Assembly (NCBI GenBank): GCA_965223465.1
Contig: OZ245025.1
Location: 310,001 to 374,000 of the forward strand
Direction: 5' to 3'
Length of the DNA stretch: 64,000 nt
From: JAAELZ01 sp965223465
GTDB taxonomy: Bacteria; Pseudomonadota; Gammaproteobacteria; Arenicellales; Poriferihabitantaceae
Of this stretch, positions 27,154-34,041 are shown piece by piece; position 1 is the stretch's first letter, and each line of letters starts with the position of its first letter. Under the pieces are notes generated by a model. That model saw only the letters and a program-made list of their open reading frames with translations, had not been told where the DNA came from and searched no databases. Both the position numbers and the translations under genes were made by a program.

Positions 27154-27178
27154 GTTAATTTGCATCCAAAATTGACCC
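27153..27178. repeat. IS21 left terminal inverted repeat
   Basis: It begins TGTTAATTTGCATCC and is the exact reverse complement of 29595-29620. An internal related copy follows at about 27193-27213. Confidence 0.92.
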
Positions 27179-27257
27179 ACTAAGGCTAGGTATTTGCATC
27201 GAATTTTGACCCACGTACAACCCCTCCTGCGAAGAACTAATGCAGGAGATAATCGGA

Positions 27258-28778
27258 GTGATAGACGTGGCGTTATTAAGTGTAATAAGACGATGGCATT
27301 TCCGCCAGGGGATGCCGATTCGAGAGATAGCAAGGCGAACCGGGCTGTCCCGTAATACAGTTCGCAAGTACCTCGCTAGTGGCGTGGTGGAGCCGAGCTA
27401 CCCCAGCAGGAAGAGTCCATCCAAGCTTGATGATTATGAGCAGACACTGACCAATTGGCTGTTTAGGGAATCAAGAAGACACCGCAAGCAGCGACGCACG
27501 ATGCGGCGACTGCACAGTGATTTGGTTAAGCTTGGGTTTACAGGTTCGTATGATCGAGTGGCTGCCTTTGCTCGCGCCTGGAGGCAGGAACAGCAGGAGG
27601 CAAAGCGAGGTGCGGGCAAACACACCTATGTTCCCTTATCCTTTGCGCCAGGAGAAGCCTTCCAGTTCGACTGGAGCGAAGACTATGCGGTGATCAATGG
27701 CGTGAACACCAAGTTGCAGATTGCGCACTTCAAGCTCAGCCACAGTCGGGCCTTCTACCTGCGGGCCTACCTGTTGCAGAGCCACGAGATGCTGTTTGAT
27801 GCGCACTACCATGCCTTCGGCATCTTCGGTGGTGTTCCAGAACGGGGGATATATGACAACATGAAGACAGCGGTGGATAAAGTAGGTCGCGGCAAGCAAC
27901 GGACCATCAACCGGCGCTTTCAAGCGATGGCTAGCCACTATCTATTCGAAGCGGAGTTCTGCAACCCTGCAGCGGGCTGGGAGAAAGGTCAGGTGGAGAA
28001 AGGGGTACGCGATGCGCGGTACCGGATATGGCAGGATGCCCCCCGATTCAAATCGCTCGCTGAACTGAACCGCTGGTTGCTTAAGCGCTGTATTGATCTG
28101 TGGCAAGAATCGGCCCATCCCCAGGACAAACTAAAGACGATCTACGATTACTGGCAACAGGAGCAAGCAAATCTGATGGAGGTGCCCGCTGCCTTTGACG
28201 GCTTTGTTGAACACAGCAAACGTGTTACCTCGACCTGTCTGATCACCTTTGAACATAATCGATACAGTGTCCCGGCGAGCTTTGCCAACCGGGTGGTGAG
28301 CCTGCGCGTGTATGCCGAACGGTTGGTGATTGTGGCTGAAGCCCGCCAGGTGGCCGTTCATGAACGGGTCTTTACCCGCGATCATGGCAGCAGCGGCAGG
28401 ACAATATATGACTGGCGCCACTATCTGTCAGTGGTACAGCGTAAGCCTGGGGCGTTACGTAATGGTGCCCCCTTCAAGGAACTGCCGGAGAGTTTCCAAC
28501 AACTGCAAACCCGATTGTTAAAGCACCCTGGTGGTGATCGTGAGATGGTTGATGTACTGGCCCTGGTGCTGTTGCACGATGAGCAATTGGTTGAACGGGC
28601 AGTTAACGAAGCTCTGAAGGTTGAACACCCGTCCCGGGAGCATGTACTCAATTGCCTGAGCAGGCTCAGTGACCCCCCTCGTCCCAAGTCGCTTCGAACA
28701 CCTGCAGCGCTGAAGCTGGTGAATGAGCCTGTGGCCAACACCCGGCGCTATGATCGTCTTCGTGGAGGCAAGCAATGA
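27258..28778 (+). CDS. istA: IS21-family transposase IstA
   Basis: The catalytic DDE transposase of the insertion sequence. The N-terminal helix-turn-helix (MPIREIARRTGLSRNTVRKYL) is followed by a DDE core: Asp in FQFDWSED, Asp in GIYDNMKTAV and Glu in GWEKGQVEKGVRDAR. A C-terminal beta domain follows (RYSVPASFANRVVSLRVYA). GTG 27258 (VIDVALLSVIRRWH) matches the usual IstA N-terminus; an in-frame ATG at 27240 would add six residues. The stop overlaps the istB start by 4 bp. Confidence 0.93.
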   Translation: MIDVALLSVIRRWHFRQGMPIREIARRTGLSRNTVRKYLASGVVEPSYPSRKSPSKLDDYEQTLTNWLFRESRRHRKQRRTMRRLHSDLVKLGFTGSYDRVAAFARAWRQEQQEAKRGAGKHTYVPLSFAPGEAFQFDWSEDYAVINGVNTKLQIAHFKLSHSRAFYLRAYLLQSHEMLFDAHYHAFGIFGGVPERGIYDNMKTAVDKVGRGKQRTINRRFQAMASHYLFEAEFCNPAAGWEKGQVEKGVRDARYRIWQDAPRFKSLAELNRWLLKRCIDLWQESAHPQDKLKTIYDYWQQEQANLMEVPAAFDGFVEHSKRVTSTCLITFEHNRYSVPASFANRVVSLRVYAERLVIVAEARQVAVHERVFTRDHGSSGRTIYDWRHYLSVVQRKPGALRNGAPFKELPESFQQLQTRLLKHPGGDREMVDVLALVLLHDEQLVERAVNEALKVEHPSREHVLNCLSRLSDPPRPKSLRTPAALKLVNEPVANTRRYDRLRGGKQ

Positions 28779-29548
28779 AAGCGCAAGCCATGATTACTAC
28801 GTTGAAGTCTCTCAAGCTGTTTGGTATGGCTGAGACCATTGCGACCATGTCCACTCAGTCTGCACCTGCTTATCAGCAGGCGATACCGATCCTGGAGGTC
28901 TTGCTTAAGGCTGAGGTGGCTGAACGGGAAGTCCGTTCCATCAACTACCAGATGAAGGTAGCCAGGTTCCCGGCCTATCGAGATCTGGCTGGCTTTGATT
29001 TTAGCGAGAGCGAGGCCGATGAAGCACTTATCCGGGCCTTGCATCGCTGTGAGTTTCTGGAAGACGCGCAGAATATCGTCTTCGTGGGCGGCCCGGGTAC
29101 GGGCAAAACACATCTGGCAACAGCCATTGGTGTACAGGCCATACAGCATCGCCATCTCAGGGTGCGTTGTCTGTCCGTAATTGAACTGGTCAACCAGCTT
29201 GAGCAGGAGAAACAATTGGGAAAACCAGGGCGCCTGGCGAATCGTTTATTGCATACCGATCTGGTGATCCTGGATGAATTGGGCTATCTGCCGTTCAGTC
29301 AAAGCGGTGGGGCATTATTATTCCATCTGATCAGCAGGCTCTATGAGAAGACTAGTATCATCATTACCACTAATCTGGATTTTGCAGAATGGTCTAGTGT
29401 GTTCAGTGATCCGAAATTAACAACGGCATTGTTGGACAGATTAACCCATCACTGCCATATCATTGAAACGGGTAATGACAGTTACCGGTTCAGGCATTCA
29501 ACAGCAAAAATGAAGGAGGTGAAAGCTAAAAAAAGAAACTCAACTTAG
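28775..29548 (+). CDS. istB: IS21-family helper ATPase IstB
   Basis: A 257-residue AAA+ ATPase that helps IstA in target selection and strand transfer. Walker A (GGPGTGKTH) and Walker B (LVILDELGYLPF) are clear, with sensor segments SIIITTNLDFAEW and the arginine region LLDRLTHHCHI. It overlaps the istA stop (ATGA), the normal arrangement for the family. It appears full length. Confidence 0.94.
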   Translation: MKAQAMITTLKSLKLFGMAETIATMSTQSAPAYQQAIPILEVLLKAEVAEREVRSINYQMKVARFPAYRDLAGFDFSESEADEALIRALHRCEFLEDAQNIVFVGGPGTGKTHLATAIGVQAIQHRHLRVRCLSVIELVNQLEQEKQLGKPGRLANRLLHTDLVILDELGYLPFSQSGGALLFHLISRLYEKTSIIITTNLDFAEWSSVFSDPKLTTALLDRLTHHCHIIETGNDSYRFRHSTAKMKEVKAKKRNST

Positions 29549-29594
29549 GTCATAATCAGACCAAATAGACGGGTCAAAATTCAGTGCAAATCCC

Positions 29595-29620
29595 GGGTCA
29601 ATTTTGGATGCAAATTAACA
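29595..29620. repeat. IS21 right terminal inverted repeat
   Basis: It ends in TTAACA and is the exact reverse complement of 27153-27178. An internal related copy lies at about 29571-29592. Confidence 0.92.
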
Positions 29621-29814
29621 TAGTAAGTATAGGGTGGTTTAGTACGATTCTTCTCCCAATTGACGATAGTCGAAGTGGTCACATTGAGCCTTTTTGCGAC
29701 TTCTTTTTGCAGTAAATTGAGGTCAAGCCTTTTAGCTCGGATATGGTCTCCAAAAGTGATTATTTCCTTAGGGTAGTGTCGAGAAATTCGTAAAGCATTG
29801 ATAACTATAGGTTT
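29621..29814 (-). pseudogene. Small XRE helix-turn-helix gene truncated by the IS element
   Basis: On the minus strand, FGDHIRAKRLDLNLLQKEVAKRL then VTTSTIVNWEKNRTKPP is a clear XRE helix-turn-helix. The frame runs straight into the IS21 end at 29620, losing the C-terminus, and no continuation is found on the other side of the IS. No ATG is present between the element's right end and the domain, so the original start is also unclear. It is probably a remnant of an element-borne regulator that lay beside the right attachment site. Confidence 0.65.
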
Positions 29815-29837
29815 ACAACATGGCAACGCAACGGTGT
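29815..29837. repeat. attR: 18-bp attP half-site arm plus TGT core
   Basis: ACAACATGGCAACGCAAC (29815-29832), GG, then TGT (29835-29837), which is the comM Cys codon at the junction. The arm is the reverse complement of 8428-8445. Confidence 0.82.
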
Positions 29838-30311
29838 AATTGTGGTTATTATGGCGATAGTGCAAATCCTGCCAAGTGCCGCTGTACACCAGATCAAATC
29901 AACCGCTATCGGGCTAAGTTATCTGGGCCATTGCTGGACCGGATTGATATGCATATTGAAGTCCCTCGCGTACCGCAGGAAGTGTTGTCCGCGCCCGGCC
30001 CAAAGGATGAACGGACCAGCAGTCAAATACGCAATAAGGTAACAGCCGTACAGGCCAAGCAGACTAAACGACAGGGCTGTCTCAATAGTAAGCTGACGCC
30101 TAAGCAAATTGACAAGATTTGCGCGCTGGATAAACCAGCGCAACAACTGATTGATACCGCCATGAATCGGTTGGGTTTATCCGCTCGTGGCTATCATCGT
30201 ATTTTAAAACTAGCGCGCTCGATCGCGGACCTAGCGTGCAGTGAGCATATTACGCAGGCGCAGCTAGGGCAGGCGATTCAATTGCGTAGTTTGGATAGAA
30301 GTCGGTCGTGA
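29835..30311 (+). pseudogene. comM: comM (yifB) 3' part
   Basis: The remaining 158 codons of ComM: CNCGYYGDSANPAKCRC, then LSGPLLDRIDMHIEVPRV (the conserved arginine-containing segment), and the C-terminal lid ending LGLSARGYHRILKLARSIADL. The frame has an ATG at 29820 supplied by the element, so a short fused product of 163 residues is possible but lacks the ATP-binding motifs. It joins in frame to codon 346 of the 5' part once the element is removed. Confidence 0.93.
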
Positions 30312-30317
30312 AGCACT

Positions 30318-30971
30318 ATGAATATTGTTAATGTGACGGGTGTATCAGAGCCTCAGCATAGATTTTCTAAAAAGTATATGAAGCGTATCGAGATGGCCGA
30401 GGTGGCAATAATCGGTTGGGGATCCTTGCTTTGGGATTTAGATGATTTAGACCCTAAAGTGAATGGGGAGTGGCATATCGGTGAAGGACCCCAATTACCA
30501 CTCGAATTTGTGCGTATCTCGCCTAAGCGTAAGCAAAGTCTGGTGGTGGTGACAGATCTTCAGCACGGTGCACCCTGTGGCAGTAGTTATATAAAAAGCA
30601 AGCGAACAAATATAGAGGCGGCGATAGATGACCTGGCTGCGCGTGAGCGAACCAAAGCGGATGAAATCGGTGCGGTAAGCGATCAGCAGATCTACCAGGC
30701 GAAGCATCCTGAAATTGCTAAACTGGTTCAAGACTGGTTAAAGACATCGCCCTGCGAAGCGGCAATATGGACCGATCTTTCTGCTAATTTCGAGCTAGAA
30801 ACTGGTTTACCTTTTGACGTAGACACAGCGATCAGCTATTTGAAAACCCTAAAAGGCGAGTCATTATTAGAAGCAAAGCGTTATATCGATTTCGCACCGC
30901 CGCAGGTGGTGACTCCGTTGCGTAATGCGTTGAACAAAAACGGCTGGTGGCAGGGGTTACGGCTAGAGTAA
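30318..30971 (+). CDS. Gamma-glutamylcyclotransferase-like protein
   Basis: A protein of up to 217 residues with the GGCT-fold N-terminal strand and loop IIGWGSLLWD (compare YGSL in the family). It lacks a clear family name beyond that. The Met at 30393 (MAEVAIIGWGSLLWD) is as likely a start as 30318, because homologous folds begin just before this strand; no ribosome site decides. The Glu expected for cyclotransferase catalysis could be in one of several later positions and is not assigned. It lies between comM and the 4.5S RNA gene. Confidence 0.65.
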   Translation: MNIVNVTGVSEPQHRFSKKYMKRIEMAEVAIIGWGSLLWDLDDLDPKVNGEWHIGEGPQLPLEFVRISPKRKQSLVVVTDLQHGAPCGSSYIKSKRTNIEAAIDDLAARERTKADEIGAVSDQQIYQAKHPEIAKLVQDWLKTSPCEAAIWTDLSANFELETGLPFDVDTAISYLKTLKGESLLEAKRYIDFAPPQVVTPLRNALNKNGWWQGLRLE

Positions 30972-31038
30972 ACCGCAGTAGAAAAAGCCAGTGTGGGCAG
31001 GTATTCATTTATTGGCTTTGTGGTAAACTTCAGCAGTG

Positions 31039-31067
31039 TTGTGGACATACGGTTCGCAACCCATTAT
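31039..31067 (+). promoter_or_regulatory. Possible sigma70 promoter of ffs
   Basis: TTGTGG (31039-31044) and CATTAT (31062-31067) are separated by 17 bp and would start transcription about 12-15 bases before the 4.5S RNA stem. Matches to consensus are only partial. Confidence 0.35.
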
Positions 31068-31086
31068 GGCGGTGAAAATAGGCCAC

Positions 31087-31185
31087 TTTGGTGGCGATAG
31101 ATTGTGAACCCGGTCAGGCCTGGAAGGGAGCAGCCGTAGCAGTCAAATCGGGTGCCGAGCCCGGCTTGTTGGATCCGCCACCAAT
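31087..31185 (+). ncRNA. ffs: Signal recognition particle RNA (4.5S)
   Basis: The conserved SRP core GGTCAGGCCTGGAAGGGAGC starts at about 31112, continuing AGCCGTAGCA, which is the Ffh-binding loop with the GGAA tetraloop. The outer stem pairs TTGGTGGCG (31088) with CGCCACCAA (ending 31184), giving a hairpin of about 97 nt, the bacterial short form. It lies directly upstream of dnaX, a frequent gammaproteobacterial arrangement. Ends are placed from the stem and may differ by a few bases. Confidence 0.93.
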
Positions 31186-31250
31186 CATCCTGGGGAGCCT
31201 AAACCTGCGTGTTTTCTTGTCAAAAGTCAGCCTTCGATTATAGCTAATCT

Positions 31251-33068
31251 ATGAGTTATCAAGTACTTGCGCGAAAGTGGCGCCCGGCTCAGTTTGATCA
31301 GGTGGTTGGACAAAAACACATCGTTGCAGCGCTTTCTAACGCGCTCGATCAAGATCGCGTGCATCATGCTTTTTTATTTACCGGTACACGTGGTGTAGGT
31401 AAAACCACCCTGGCGCGAATTTTTGCCAAAGCGCTCAATTGTGAGCAAGGTGTCAGTTCAACACCGTGTGGTGAATGCGCCGCCTGCGTAGCGGTCGCCG
31501 AAGGGCGGTTTATCGATTTAATTGAAGTCGATGCGGCATCGCGTACCAAGGTGGATGATACGCGCGAGCTGTTAGAAAATGTGCAGTATGCACCCACTCA
31601 GGGACGCTATAAAATCTATTTGATTGACGAAGTGCATATGCTTTCAACGCATAGCTTTAACGCTTTATTGAAAACCTTGGAAGAGCCGCCCGGGCACGTA
31701 AAATTTTTACTCGCGACCACCGACCCGCAAAAACTCCCAATGACGGTGTTGTCTCGATGCATCCAGTTTAGCCTGAATGCGATTGAGCTACAGGCCATCG
31801 AAAAGCAGTTGGGCATGATCCTGCAAAGCGAGGAAATTGCGTTTGAACCCACAGCCTTAAGTATACTGGCGCGCGGCGCAGATGGCAGCTTGCGCGATGC
31901 TTTGAGTCTATTGGATCAGGCAATCGCTTATAGTGACCAACGGGTAAGCGAATCCGCAGTGCGTAAAATGCTTGGTCTGATTGAGGGGCAATCTGTTGTT
32001 GATATTTTATATGCGTTGGCGGAAAACGATATTGATAGCTTGATGGAGGTTGTAGCGCAATTAACCCATGCCGCACAGGACTTGAAAACTGCACTGGATG
32101 ACCTGCTTTCTTATTTACACACGCTCGCTTTATACCAGTTTGCACCCGATGCAGTAACCTGGAAAGGGGCAGATGCAGATCAGCTTGCCAAGCTGGCTGA
32201 TTTGTATCCCGCGGAAACGCTTCAGTTGTATTACCAGATCGTGTTAAATGGTAAACGTGATTTTGCTTTGGCACCCGACGCTCGAACCGGGTTCGAAATG
32301 ATCTTACTTAGATTGGCTGCGTTCAAGCCTGCTAGCGCGAGTGAGAATTTAACCAAGGCGGCACCCAAAACGGGTATTAGCGGCGCCGAACAAGGCGGCA
32401 TAGCTCAGGCTAGAAAATCCCTGGAGAAGCCAAAGAAAACTATCCAGCCCGAAACCCAACAGCAAGTTCCCAGGTCTTCGCGAGATACGGACGAGACTGC
32501 TGATTCGCTGTTAGAAAATGGGTTACAAAACGAAGTGCTACGCGCGCGTCTGCAGCCGGCCTCTAGTCTGTCAAGAAATTCCGAGCCAGTTACGGAATCT
32601 GAGCATGTTACCCCCGCTGTTGCAGAACCAGAAAGCCAATCCGACGAAAAAAATAATAAACATAATATCAATGAGTTAATAAGTAATATTAATGCTTGGT
32701 CTGATTTTATGCTTAAGTCTGGATTAAGTGGTATGGCACGGCAGTTGGCGATGCATATGCAACCCCTTGGGTTCGAGAGCAACCGGTTAAAGCTCAAGCT
32801 AGATCAGCGCTATGCCAATCTACAATCGGCGGATCGGATGGCAAGAATTACCGAGGTATTGCAACAAACCGGTGAACAAGCGTTTGCAATTGGGGTCGAA
32901 CTGGGTGAGGTCGAATCGGCACAGACTGCAGCTGGTGTGATCGCGGAACGAGAGCGATTAAACCTGGAAAAAACCAGGCAGGAATTCAAAGAAGACGAAA
33001 ATGTAAAAGAGCTGATGACGCAGTTTAATGCTGAGGTCGATGACAGCTCGATCAAACCCGTTAATTAG
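31251..33068 (+). CDS. dnaX: DNA polymerase III subunits tau and gamma
   Basis: The clamp-loader ATPase, 605 residues for full-length tau. Walker A is GTRGVGKTT (about 45), the zinc site has Cys in NCEQG, TPCGEC and AAC (about 64-80), the DEAH-like box is LIDEVHML, and sensor 1 is LLATTDPQKLP. After residue about 370 comes a poorly conserved linker, then tau domain V (NINAWSDFMLKSGLSGMARQLA) that binds the polymerase. A run of seven A at 32647 may produce a shorter gamma by frameshift. It is followed by ybaB and recR in the usual order. Confidence 0.95.
   Translation: MSYQVLARKWRPAQFDQVVGQKHIVAALSNALDQDRVHHAFLFTGTRGVGKTTLARIFAKALNCEQGVSSTPCGECAACVAVAEGRFIDLIEVDAASRTKVDDTRELLENVQYAPTQGRYKIYLIDEVHMLSTHSFNALLKTLEEPPGHVKFLLATTDPQKLPMTVLSRCIQFSLNAIELQAIEKQLGMILQSEEIAFEPTALSILARGADGSLRDALSLLDQAIAYSDQRVSESAVRKMLGLIEGQSVVDILYALAENDIDSLMEVVAQLTHAAQDLKTALDDLLSYLHTLALYQFAPDAVTWKGADADQLAKLADLYPAETLQLYYQIVLNGKRDFALAPDARTGFEMILLRLAAFKPASASENLTKAAPKTGISGAEQGGIAQARKSLEKPKKTIQPETQQQVPRSSRDTDETADSLLENGLQNEVLRARLQPASSLSRNSEPVTESEHVTPAVAEPESQSDEKNNKHNINELISNINAWSDFMLKSGLSGMARQLAMHMQPLGFESNRLKLKLDQRYANLQSADRMARITEVLQQTGEQAFAIGVELGEVESAQTAAGVIAERERLNLEKTRQEFKEDENVKELMTQFNAEVDDSSIKPVN
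32647..32656 (+). other. Candidate -1 frameshift site for gamma production in dnaX
   Basis: Zero-frame codons gaA AAA AAT form a slippery A AAA AAT heptamer in a run of seven A. A -1 shift puts TAA (32654-32656) as the very next codon, giving a gamma-like product of about 468 residues that lacks domain V. No strong stimulatory hairpin is visible downstream. Confidence 0.5.
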
Positions 33069-33095
33069 TAACAGATATCAAATAGAGGTGAAACA

Positions 33096-33419
33096 ATGAA
33101 AGGTGGGCTAGGCAATATTATGAAGCAGGCGCAAGCGATGCAAGAAAATATGCAGAAGGCACAAGCGGAATTGGCTGAAATAGAAGTGCAGGGGCAATCC
33201 GGTGGTGGCTTGGTCAGTATTACCATGAGCTGTAAATACGATGTACGACGCGTGAAAATTGATCCGGAATTGGTCGGCGATGATGTTGAAGTATTAGAGG
33301 ATTTAATTACCGCGGCGTTCAATGACGCCTTAAACAAGGTAGAAGCTACGACCCAGGAGAAAATGGGTGGTCTAACTGCTGGGATGAATTTGCCAGGTGG
33401 CTTAAAGATGCCATTCTAA
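33096..33419 (+). CDS. ybaB: Nucleoid-associated protein YbaB/EbfC
   Basis: A 107-residue DNA-binding protein of the YbaB/EbfC family that forms dimers on DNA. It shows the Met/Gln-rich N-terminal helix (GLGNIMKQAQAMQENMQKAQAEL) and the conserved end LTAGMNLPGG. The GAGGTG ribosome site lies 6-11 bases upstream. Located between dnaX and recR as usual. Confidence 0.93.
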   Translation: MKGGLGNIMKQAQAMQENMQKAQAELAEIEVQGQSGGGLVSITMSCKYDVRRVKIDPELVGDDVEVLEDLITAAFNDALNKVEATTQEKMGGLTAGMNLPGGLKMPF

Positions 33420-33434
33420 CCAGGTTCTGTTTTG

Positions 33435-34031
33435 ATGTCTGATACGCGCTCTGTCGAGCAGCTACAACAGTCTTTGCAGCGCCTTCCTGGGGTGGGCCCC
33501 AGATCCGCGCAACGCATGGCTTTTCATTTACTAGAGCGAGATCGAGAAGGTGCTTTTTCCATCGCAGAGGCGCTTAAATCTGCGCTCTCTAAAGTTAATC
33601 ATTGTACGCGTTGCAATAATTTTGCTGAAGCCGAACTATGCGTGATTTGCGCTTCAGCCAGTCGCGATCATCGTATTTTGTGTATTGCCGAAACGCCCGC
33701 TGATGTTGAAGCGATTGAACAGGCGAGCGCGTACAAAGGTATGTATTTTGTGTTGATGGGCCATTTATCACCTTTGGACGGAATCGGCCCAGAACAGCTG
33801 GGCATTACCCAAATGCAAGCCTTGGTGCAAGAAGCCAATATACAGGAGGTTATTTTGGCGACCAACCTGACGCTGGAAGGTGAAGCAACCGCAGATTATA
33901 TTGCTGATTTATTGAGTGACAGCCTGGTTTCGGTCACTAGACTTGCGCGCGGTGTACCGGTGGGGGGCGAATTGGAATATATGGATCCAGGGACATTAAA
34001 TCAGGCTTTTGCCGACCGGCGTAAGCTTTAG
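33435..34031 (+). CDS. recR: Recombination mediator protein RecR
   Basis: RecR acts with RecO and RecF to load RecA at single-strand gaps. The 198-residue protein has an N-terminal helix-hairpin-helix (LPGVGPRSAQRMAFHLL), a four-Cys zinc finger (CTRCNN to CVIC), a Toprim domain (RILCIAETPADVEAIE, YFVLMGHLSPLDGIGP) and the C-terminal TRLARGVPVGGELEYMD. ATG 33435 is chosen over the TTG three bases upstream. uvrB follows after 10 bp. Confidence 0.95.
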   Translation: MSDTRSVEQLQQSLQRLPGVGPRSAQRMAFHLLERDREGAFSIAEALKSALSKVNHCTRCNNFAEAELCVICASASRDHRILCIAETPADVEAIEQASAYKGMYFVLMGHLSPLDGIGPEQLGITQMQALVQEANIQEVILATNLTLEGEATADYIADLLSDSLVSVTRLARGVPVGGELEYMDPGTLNQAFADRRKL

Positions 34032-34041
34032 GTTCAACGGT

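Larger units (their letters stand above)
27153..29620. mobile_element. IS21-family insertion sequence (istA-istB)
   Basis: A 2468-bp element with istA and istB and perfect 26-bp terminal inverted repeats beginning TGTTAA (27153-27178 and 29595-29620). Both ends carry a second internal copy of a TTTGCAnnnAATTTTGACCC-like motif, as is typical of transposase binding sites in this family. There is no convincing target duplication in the flanks, and the XRE gene on the right is cut without its remainder on the left, so flanking DNA was probably deleted. Both genes look intact. Confidence 0.93.
8424..29837. mobile_element. Integrative element of about 21.4 kb inserted in comM by a large serine recombinase
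   Basis: Boundaries are set by where the two comM halves stop matching the family. Both junctions share TGT (8424-8426 and 29835-29837), and removing one copy plus everything between restores the frame NPCNCGYYGD. Immediately inside each end is the same 18-bp sequence in inverted orientation, as expected for the half-sites of a serine-integrase attP. The only recombinase gene of that class lies 121 bp from the left arm. The left cargo is AT-rich and regulatory or DNA-related. The right cargo is mostly exported proteins and an RHS toxin-like gene. No conjugation or phage structural genes are seen, so it is best described as a genomic island, mobilised or phage-satellite-like by inference. Confidence 0.85.

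Noticed and set aside
8428..29832. A classic transposon bounded by 18-bp terminal inverted repeats
   Set aside because: Apart from the internal IS21, no transposase is present, the shared flank is only TGT and a large serine recombinase lies by the end. The repeats are better read as attP half-sites.
29820..30311. Independent small gene starting at ATG 29820
   Set aside because: The protein is the C-terminal part of ComM; the ATG comes from the element's end.
31768..32274. 168-codon reverse-strand ORF inside dnaX
   Set aside because: It lies fully opposite the conserved dnaX AAA+ region and shows no domain.
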